A DNA stretch of 11,550 nucleotides from JACQNR01 sp049515175 (GTDB lineage: Bacteria > Acidobacteriota > Terriglobia > UBA7540). The DNA lies in assembly GCA_049515175.1 (NCBI GenBank), contig JBEKUI010000143.1, forward strand, positions 1 through 11,550, in the 5' to 3' direction. Shown here piece by piece: positions 7,816-11,550 of this stretch; position 1 is the first letter of the stretch, and every line of letters starts with the position of its first letter. The notes under the pieces were generated by a model, which did not search any database, had not been told where the DNA came from, and was given only the letters and a program-made list of their open reading frames with translations. Made by a program: the position numbers and the translations under genes.

Positions 7816-7998
7816 CCCCGTGCCGTTGGGCAACCCGGCGTGAGCTGCCCACATGGGTTGGTCCACTCTCTCGATGAGTCCGTATGCCGTTTGAGTGGTG
7901 TGGGCTTATCGTGCCAACTTCCAAGTGTGTTTTCGGCTCCTTCCTCTGGCAGAATTCGCCAAAATAGGATAGGCTTTTCATACCAAGGAGATGCCATT

Positions 7999-8463
7999 AT
8001 GAAGGGAAAACCGGAAGTCATTGAAATCCTGTCCAAGATGCTCAGGGAAGAACTGGGCGCGCTGAACCAGTACATGATGCACGCCGAGATGCAGAGTAAT
8101 TGGGGCTACAAGAAGCTTCACGCCGAGACGAAGAAGCAGTCCATCGGCGAGATGAAACACGCCGAGAAGCTCATGGAGCGCATCCTGTTCCTTGAGGGAA
8201 CTCCCAACCTGGCGGACCTGCCCAAGCTGAATATCGGCAAGGACGTCAAACAGCAACTGGCCAACGACCTGGCGCTCGAGAAGAGCGCTGTGGCGGAGTA
8301 CAACGCCGCCGTCGCCGGCGCCCGCAAGGCCGGCGATAACGGTTCCGCCGACCTGCTCGACGAACTTCTCCACGACGAGGAAGAGCACGTCGATTACTTC
8401 GAAACCCAGCTCTCACTCATCGAGCAATTGGGCCTCGAGAACTATCTCGCGCAGCAAATGTAG
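7999..8463 (+). CDS. bfr: Bacterioferritin
   Basis: This cytoplasmic iron-storage protein oxidises Fe(II) at a di-iron centre and stores the mineral in a 24-subunit haem-binding shell. The 154-aa product has the usual family length. All E. coli Bfr ferroxidase ligands are at the same numbers: E18, E51, H54, E94, E127 and H130. The haem ligand M52 is also present. Typical stretches are LREELGALNQYMMHAE (15-30) and LLHDEEEHVDYFE (123-135). The frame is open further upstream (to 7840), but ATG 7999 has AAGGAG at 7985-7990 with an 8-base gap and gives the standard MKGKPEVIE start. There are 183 bp between the preceding stop and this start, so it probably has its own promoter, which I could not identify. 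No ferredoxin (bfd) gene is adjacent. Confidence 0.97.
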   Translation: MKGKPEVIEILSKMLREELGALNQYMMHAEMQSNWGYKKLHAETKKQSIGEMKHAEKLMERILFLEGTPNLADLPKLNIGKDVKQQLANDLALEKSAVAEYNAAVAGARKAGDNGSADLLDELLHDEEEHVDYFETQLSLIEQLGLENYLAQQM

Positions 8464-8477
8464 GCGTAGCCTGCGGG

Positions 8478-8495
8478 GGCGCAATCCCTTGCGCC
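8478..8495 (+). terminator. Hairpin just after bfr, possible terminator or REP-like element
   Basis: GGCGCAA-TCCC-TTGCGCC is a perfect 7-bp stem with a 4-nt loop, 15 bp past the bfr stop and between the convergent bfr and toxin genes. There is no T-tract, so it may stabilise the 3' end or be a small dispersed repeat rather than a strict intrinsic terminator. Confidence 0.45.
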
Positions 8496-8559
8496 ACCGC
8501 GACTCGCTCCCCTCATCCCACGGCGATCCCGAGGATCCGAAATCGGAGGGTCGGTTTCT

Positions 8560-8874
8560 CTAGCGAAGGGCCAGGGCGAACCGGATGGCCTGATCGATGA
8601 GCCGCATTTTCTCCGGAGAGAGCGCTGTCAGACTGCGGTCCAAAGCCTTCTTTGGAATCGTCGCAATCCCATCCAAATTCACCACGCATCGCTGTGGGAG
8701 GCCGTCCTCGGGGCCCAAGGGGACTTCCACAGGGATGTCGTGCACCGTCCGTGTTACTGGAGCCACGGTCACGGAGGAGCGCACGGCATAGGCCGTGTCG
8801 CGACTGAGAAGGACGACCGGCCTCCGACCTAGGGGTGCGGGGAGATTGGCCCACAAGACTTCGCCGCGCTTCAT
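8560..8874 (-). CDS. mazF: MazF/PemK-family endoribonuclease toxin
   Basis: This is the toxin of a type II toxin-antitoxin pair, a small sequence-specific RNase that stops translation by cutting mRNA and sometimes rRNA or tRNA when freed from its antitoxin. The 104-aa product shows the family pattern: MKRGEVLWANL at the start, RRPVVLLSRD at 17-26 (R18 in the position of the conserved catalytic-loop Arg), VTVAPVTRT at 36-43 (T41 matching the conserved Thr), PVEVPLG at 48-54, and CVVNLDGIATIPKKAL at 63-78. ATG 8874 is preferred over in-frame GTG codons at 8880 and 8877, because the GGAG in the antitoxin end is 5 bases from it. The start overlaps the antitoxin stop by one base (TGATG), typical of coupled pairs. 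The RNA target cannot be read from the sequence. Confidence 0.92.
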   Translation of the reverse strand: MKRGEVLWANLPAPLGRRPVVLLSRDTAYAVRSSVTVAPVTRTVHDIPVEVPLGPEDGLPQRCVVNLDGIATIPKKALDRSLTALSPEKMRLIDQAIRFALALR

Positions 8875-9119
8875 CACCACTCCTCTTTTGGCCAGACCCG
8901 GGCCGCCAGTTTGGCTCCCGTCTTCCCCCAGGCAGGGTTCTCGGGTTTGCGGCGATATCCCTCGACATAACGGCGATCGAGTTCTTCCTCCTCGATCTGG
9001 CGGAGGTATTCCTCACAGGCTTTGCGAATAAGCGCGGCGCGGGTGGAGCGGCGGACTTTGGCCTCACGGTTCACCGCCTGGAGCAGTTTTCCCTCCATGG
9101 GAACCTGAATCACTTTCAC
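8874..9119 (-). CDS. Ribbon-helix-helix antitoxin paired with MazF
   Basis: This 81-aa protein is expected to bind DNA through its N-terminus, repress its own promoter and neutralise the toxin with its C-terminal tail. Residues 1-7 (MKVIQVP) fit the ribbon strand, and about 10-21 and 25-40 (STRAALIRKACEEYLRQ) fit the two helices of a ribbon-helix-helix fold. The tail begins with an acidic IEEEEL and is rich in charged and Trp residues (ending VWPKEEW), as in toxin-binding tails. The start is GTG, with a strong AGGAGGAG 4 bases upstream. It is unlike E. coli MazE, which has an AbrB-type fold, so no mazE symbol is given. It is the first gene of the pair, downstream of a strong candidate promoter. 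Confidence 0.88.
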   Translation of the reverse strand: MKVIQVPMEGKLLQAVNREAKVRRSTRAALIRKACEEYLRQIEEEELDRRYVEGYRRKPENPAWGKTGAKLAARVWPKEEW

Positions 9120-9137
9120 AATCTCCTCCTCACGAGA

Positions 9138-9155
9138 CTACACATTATATTGTAG
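9138..9155. promoter_or_regulatory. Candidate antitoxin operator over the -10 box
   Basis: CTACA and TGTAG are exact reverse complements separated by 8 bp, covering the -10 box and probable start site of the pair's promoter. GACT/AGTC (9136-9139 and 9157-9160) adds outer imperfect symmetry. This is the expected place for autorepression by the antitoxin or its toxin complex. Short arms make it a tentative call. Confidence 0.45.
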
Positions 9156-9177
9156 AAGTCAATGTGGACTCTGTCAA
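9149..9177 (-). promoter_or_regulatory. Sigma-70 promoter of the toxin-antitoxin pair
   Basis: On the minus strand TTGACA (9177-9172, perfect -35) is followed by exactly 17 bp and TACAAT (9154-9149, 5 of 6). A perfect TATAAT overlaps at 9149-9144, but its spacing of 22 bp is too long. Transcription would start near 9142, leaving a short leader to GTG 9119 with its strong Shine-Dalgarno. Confidence 0.75.
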
Positions 9178-9212
9178 GCCTAACCTGCGCCTCAAATTCG
9201 GACTCCCGACGC

Positions 9213-10661
9213 CTATCCCTTAACCACCCCGAGCGGCTTGAGCCGAGCCACGCGCTTCGAGAGCCCCGCGTTGTGGACGACGTTGATCACCGCGTCCACG
9301 TCCTTGTAGGCTTCGGGAATTTCCTCGCTGATTCCGTCGCGCGTTTCGGCGCGCACGTAGATGCCGCGCTCCTCTAATTTCTCGCGGGCGTTCTGCGCGT
9401 ACGCTGATTTCTTCGCGGCGGTGCGACTCATCACGCGCCCCGCGCCGTGGCAGGTGGTCCCGAAGGTCTCCCGCATGGCGCCCTCGCTCCCCACCAGAAC
9501 ATAAGACGCAGTTCCCATCGAGCCCGGAATCAGCACGGGCTGCCCGATGTGCTTGTAAACGTCCGGCACTTCCGGCCGCCCGGCCGGGAAGGCGCGCGTG
9601 GCGCCCTTGCGGTGGACCATCACCTGCATCTCGCGGCCGTTCACGGTGTGTCGCTCGAGCTTCGCGATGTTGTGGCAGACGTCGTAGATGGTGCGCAACT
9701 CTTCCTTCTCGCCGAAGATGCGCTTGAACGCCCCGCGCGTGAAGTGCGTAATGCCCTGGCGATTCGCCCACGCGAAGTTCGCCGCGGCGCGCATCGCGCC
9801 GAGATACTCCTGCCCTTCCTTCGAATGCACGGGCACACAGGCCAGTTGCCGGTCGGGCAAGTCGATGCCGTAGCGACGCATCCCGGCGTCCATGTCGCGC
9901 AGCGAATCCGTGCAGACCTGATGCCCGAGCCCTCGCGAGCCGGAGTGAATCAACACCACCACTTCGTTCTCGTAGAGGCCGAGCGTCTGCGTAATCTGCG
10001 GCTCGAAGATGCGCTCCACGTACTGAACTTCCAGAAAGTGGTTGCCCGAGCCGAGCGTCCCCACTTGCGGCAGGCCGCGCTTCTTGGCGCGATCGCTCAC
10101 CGCCGCGGGGTCCGCGCCATCGATCGTGCCGCTCTCCTCGCAAGTGTTCAAATCCTCGGGCGCGCCGTAGCCGTGCTCGACCATCCAGGCGGCGCCATCT
10201 TCAAGAAGCTTATCGAGGTCCGGGTACGAGAGCCGGATATTTCCACCGCGTCCCGCGCCGCTTGGAACGTCGCGAAAGAGTTGGTTGATCAGTTCCTTGA
10301 TCTTGGGCCGAACCTCATCGACGGTAAGCATGCTCGCGAGCAGGCGCACCCCGCAGTTGATGTCGAATCCCACGCCGCCGGGCGAAACTACGCCGCCTTC
10401 ATCCGGTAGCGTCGCCGCAACCCCGCCGATGGGAAATCCGTAGCCCTGATGAATGTCCGGCATGGCGAGCGACCGGCCCACAATCCCCGGCAACATCGCT
10501 ACGTTCATCGCCTGCTCGAGCGAGAGGTCCTTGAGCAGGTCCTGCAAGAGATGCTCGTCCGTATAGATGAGCGCGTCGGTCAACATGCCGGGCTTGGTGC
10601 CTTTTGGCACCAGCCACCGGTAATCATCGAGCTTTTGGAGTTGAGACATTTGGAGGGACAT
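9213..10661 (-). CDS. rtcB: RNA ligase RtcB (GTP-dependent 3'-phosphate/5'-OH ligase)
   Basis: RtcB joins RNA ends carrying a 3'-phosphate or 2',3'-cyclic phosphate to ends carrying 5'-OH, using GTP and Mn2+ through a histidine-GMP intermediate. Its roles are RNA repair and, in archaea and animals, tRNA splicing. The 482-aa product has the metal and guanylate ligands in their family contexts: GGVGFDINCG (96-104) with D100 and C103, GSGNHFLE (204-211) with N207 and H208, HSGSRGLGH (239-247) with H239, CHNIAKLERH (329-338) with H330, and TTCHGAGR (402-409) with H405 as the guanylated His. The start chosen is ATG 10661, with GAGG 5 bases upstream; a TTG at 10673 overlaps that site. The window shows no rtcA, rtcR or archease. 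It lies 61 bp after the 213-aa gene and 93 bp before the antitoxin, all on one strand. Confidence 0.97.
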   Translation of the reverse strand: MSLQMSQLQKLDDYRWLVPKGTKPGMLTDALIYTDEHLLQDLLKDLSLEQAMNVAMLPGIVGRSLAMPDIHQGYGFPIGGVAATLPDEGGVVSPGGVGFDINCGVRLLASMLTVDEVRPKIKELINQLFRDVPSGAGRGGNIRLSYPDLDKLLEDGAAWMVEHGYGAPEDLNTCEESGTIDGADPAAVSDRAKKRGLPQVGTLGSGNHFLEVQYVERIFEPQITQTLGLYENEVVVLIHSGSRGLGHQVCTDSLRDMDAGMRRYGIDLPDRQLACVPVHSKEGQEYLGAMRAAANFAWANRQGITHFTRGAFKRIFGEKEELRTIYDVCHNIAKLERHTVNGREMQVMVHRKGATRAFPAGRPEVPDVYKHIGQPVLIPGSMGTASYVLVGSEGAMRETFGTTCHGAGRVMSRTAAKKSAYAQNAREKLEERGIYVRAETRDGISEEIPEAYKDVDAVINVVHNAGLSKRVARLKPLGVVKG

Positions 10662-10665
10662 ATAA

Positions 10666-10680
10666 CCTCGCAAAACGAGG
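10666..10680 (-). promoter_or_regulatory. Small hairpin covering the rtcB Shine-Dalgarno
   Basis: On the minus strand CCTCG-TTTTG-CGAGG forms a perfect 5-bp stem, and its 3' arm contains the GAGG that serves ATG 10661. Folding would hide the ribosome site. The short stem gives only weak masking. Confidence 0.35.
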
Positions 10681-10722
10681 AAGGCGGCCCCTATTTGACG
10701 ATCTTAGAGCTTCGACAGGACC

Positions 10723-11364
10723 TCAGTTGGGCTTACCGGAGGCCTGTTCCTCCCGACCAAAAACTGCGCTCATTATCCCCATAGTGGCTGCCAGCCAAGG
10801 CAGGGTCTCAGCACAAATCTCGTCCGCAAGTTCAGGCGAATGTACGTTCTTGGATGGAAGAAAAACGGGGACGCCGTCAGCGCGAACAACGGCGTTCCAG
10901 CGTGCACTTAATGGATCGCCGTGCGTAGCACTGTTGAGTTCATGCGTGAACCCTTGCATCGACGGAAACTTGCCGTTTAGCAACTCTTGGTTCAGGTAGT
11001 CCACCATTTTCTGAAGGTGGGGGCGTTTGTTATGTTTACAGCCATCATCCCAGATGCGCAGGGCGTCAGGATTCTTGAACAGGTAGAGGATTGTGACTGC
11101 ACGTTCTATGAACGGGCGCACCAAAACCTTCGCCCCAAACAAGTACCCTTGGCGAATAAGTTCGCGGATCGAAAGCGCCAGCGTGATTGTCTGTGGCACC
11201 AAGATGCACAGTGCGCGTTGCAAATCTGATAGGGGGCGACCATGAGAGGTGGGAGCGCACTTAGAGTTCAATTCCATACAGGAACAAATTAGGTTGTCGA
11301 ACGCGAACAGCGCTTCGCGCCCCAAATACGGCTCGTCATCTGGTGTAAAGATCGGACCTGACAT
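10723..11364 (-). CDS. Hypothetical helical protein, DUF5677-like
   Basis: I do not recognise this 213-aa protein with certainty. It appears mostly alpha-helical, with no signal peptide or clear membrane anchor. A helix-rich core (about 45-100) contains ALSIRELIRQGYLFGAKV and RPFIERAVTILYLFKN, a pattern like DUF5677-type proteins of unknown function. A second conserved-looking block is HELNSATHGDP (141-151). ATG 11364 is chosen because GGAGG stands 6 bases upstream; an in-frame ATG at 11397 would lie upstream of a TATAAT. The stop is 61 bp from the rtcB start, so it may be co-transcribed with rtcB. The coding sequence looks less GC-rich than the rest of the window, which hints at separate acquisition. 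A biochemical role is not assigned. Confidence 0.75.
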   Translation of the reverse strand: MSGPIFTPDDEPYLGREALFAFDNLICSCMELNSKCAPTSHGRPLSDLQRALCILVPQTITLALSIRELIRQGYLFGAKVLVRPFIERAVTILYLFKNPDALRIWDDGCKHNKRPHLQKMVDYLNQELLNGKFPSMQGFTHELNSATHGDPLSARWNAVVRADGVPVFLPSKNVHSPELADEICAETLPWLAATMGIMSAVFGREEQASGKPN

Positions 11365-11385
11365 GCACGTCCTCCGTTGCGACGT

Positions 11386-11402
11386 ATTATAAGCCACGTG
11401 GC
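11386..11402 (-). promoter_or_regulatory. -10 box with adjacent 10-bp palindrome upstream of the 213-aa gene
   Basis: On the minus strand a perfect TATAAT lies at 11391-11386, 21 bp before ATG 11364. No good -35 is found at 16-18 bp. Directly upstream is the perfect palindrome GCCACGTGGC (11393-11402), where an activator or repressor could bind in place of a -35. Leader length would be about 15 nt, just enough for the GGAGG. Confidence 0.4.
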
Positions 11403-11476
11403 GTTTTGGGCCGCGTTGATTTCCACGCTCCTTTGTTTTCTATAACATTCTGGCTTCGTTCCTCGAGATGTGAATA

Positions 11477-11550
11477 TCAAGCTAGCTCCGGTTCTGCCAC
11501 TAAGTCTTTGTAGGTGATGGTGTTGGTGCTGAGGCAAGCGCGGGTGAGGC
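11477..11550 (-). CDS. Possible 3' end of a gene entering from the right edge
   Basis: One minus-strand frame is open from the edge to a TGA at 11477-11479 and ends with ITYKDLVAEPELA, which reads like an ordinary protein C-terminus. Only about 23 residues are visible and no family can be named. Another minus-strand frame is also open here, so this is a weak call. Confidence 0.25.
   Translation of the reverse strand, partial: LTRACLSTNTITYKDLVAEPELA

Noticed and set aside
8464..8559. Several short inverted repeats between bfr and mazF (for example GATCC-CGA-GGATC near 8525-8537)
   Set aside because: Arms of 4-5 bp in GC-rich DNA are expected by chance and no T-tract follows. Only the 7-bp stem at 8478-8495 is kept.
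9220..10409. Open frames of 307 codons (minus, other frame) and 320 codons (plus)
   Set aside because: Both overlap rtcB, which has every catalytic residue in its own frame. The overlapping frames are low in hydrophobic structure and rich in Arg, Ala and Gly.
11289..11537. 82-codon minus-strand frame at the right edge
   Set aside because: It overlaps the start of the 213-aa gene and its promoter region, and reads like random coding (His/Arg/Thr-rich) with no motif.
1..11550. CRISPR array, IS element or tRNA
   Set aside because: I found no spaced direct repeats, transposase motifs with terminal repeats, or cloverleaf-like sequence on either strand by eye.

Overview
The window comes from a GC-rich bacterium. 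No ribosomal or tRNA marker is present. The Tat-type leader on the SGNH protein, the style of the bacterioferritin and the mix of accessory genes suggest a soil or environmental lineage such as Acidobacteriota, but this taxonomic guess is weak and comes only from the look of the proteins.

Left part (1-4451, minus strand): a tripartite drug-efflux module. A periplasmic adaptor (MdtA type, 2780-4030) is followed, with no gap, by an RND inner-membrane pump (MdtB type) that starts at a TTG directly after the adaptor stop codon and runs off the left edge at codon 926. The pump carries an unusual insert of about 60 Ser-rich residues. A 421-bp non-coding stretch (4031-4451) upstream of the adaptor holds a candidate promoter, a plus-strand hairpin with a T-tract and two perfect inverted repeats.

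Middle part (4452-8463): two divergently transcribed exported proteins. One is a Tat-exported SGNH/GDSL-like hydrolase (minus). The other is a secreted protein with a glutamine-amidotransferase-like N-terminal region and a polysaccharide-deacetylase-like barrel (plus). They may act on the same surface carbohydrate. Downstream on the plus strand is a 154-aa bacterioferritin with all ferroxidase ligands and the haem Met in place.

Right part (8560-11364, minus strand): four same-strand genes, read right to left. They are a 213-aa helical protein of unknown function, the RNA ligase RtcB, a ribbon-helix-helix antitoxin and a MazF/PemK endoribonuclease toxin. The toxin-antitoxin pair has its own near-consensus promoter (TTGACA-N17-TACAAT) with an overlapping dyad, and no terminator is visible between rtcB and the pair. 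MazF-type toxins leave 2',3'-cyclic phosphate and 5'-OH ends, which are the ends RtcB joins. A toxin that cuts RNA and the ligase that can reseal it therefore sit together, and this is the most interesting arrangement in the window. The last 74 bp may hold the 3' end of another minus-strand gene.
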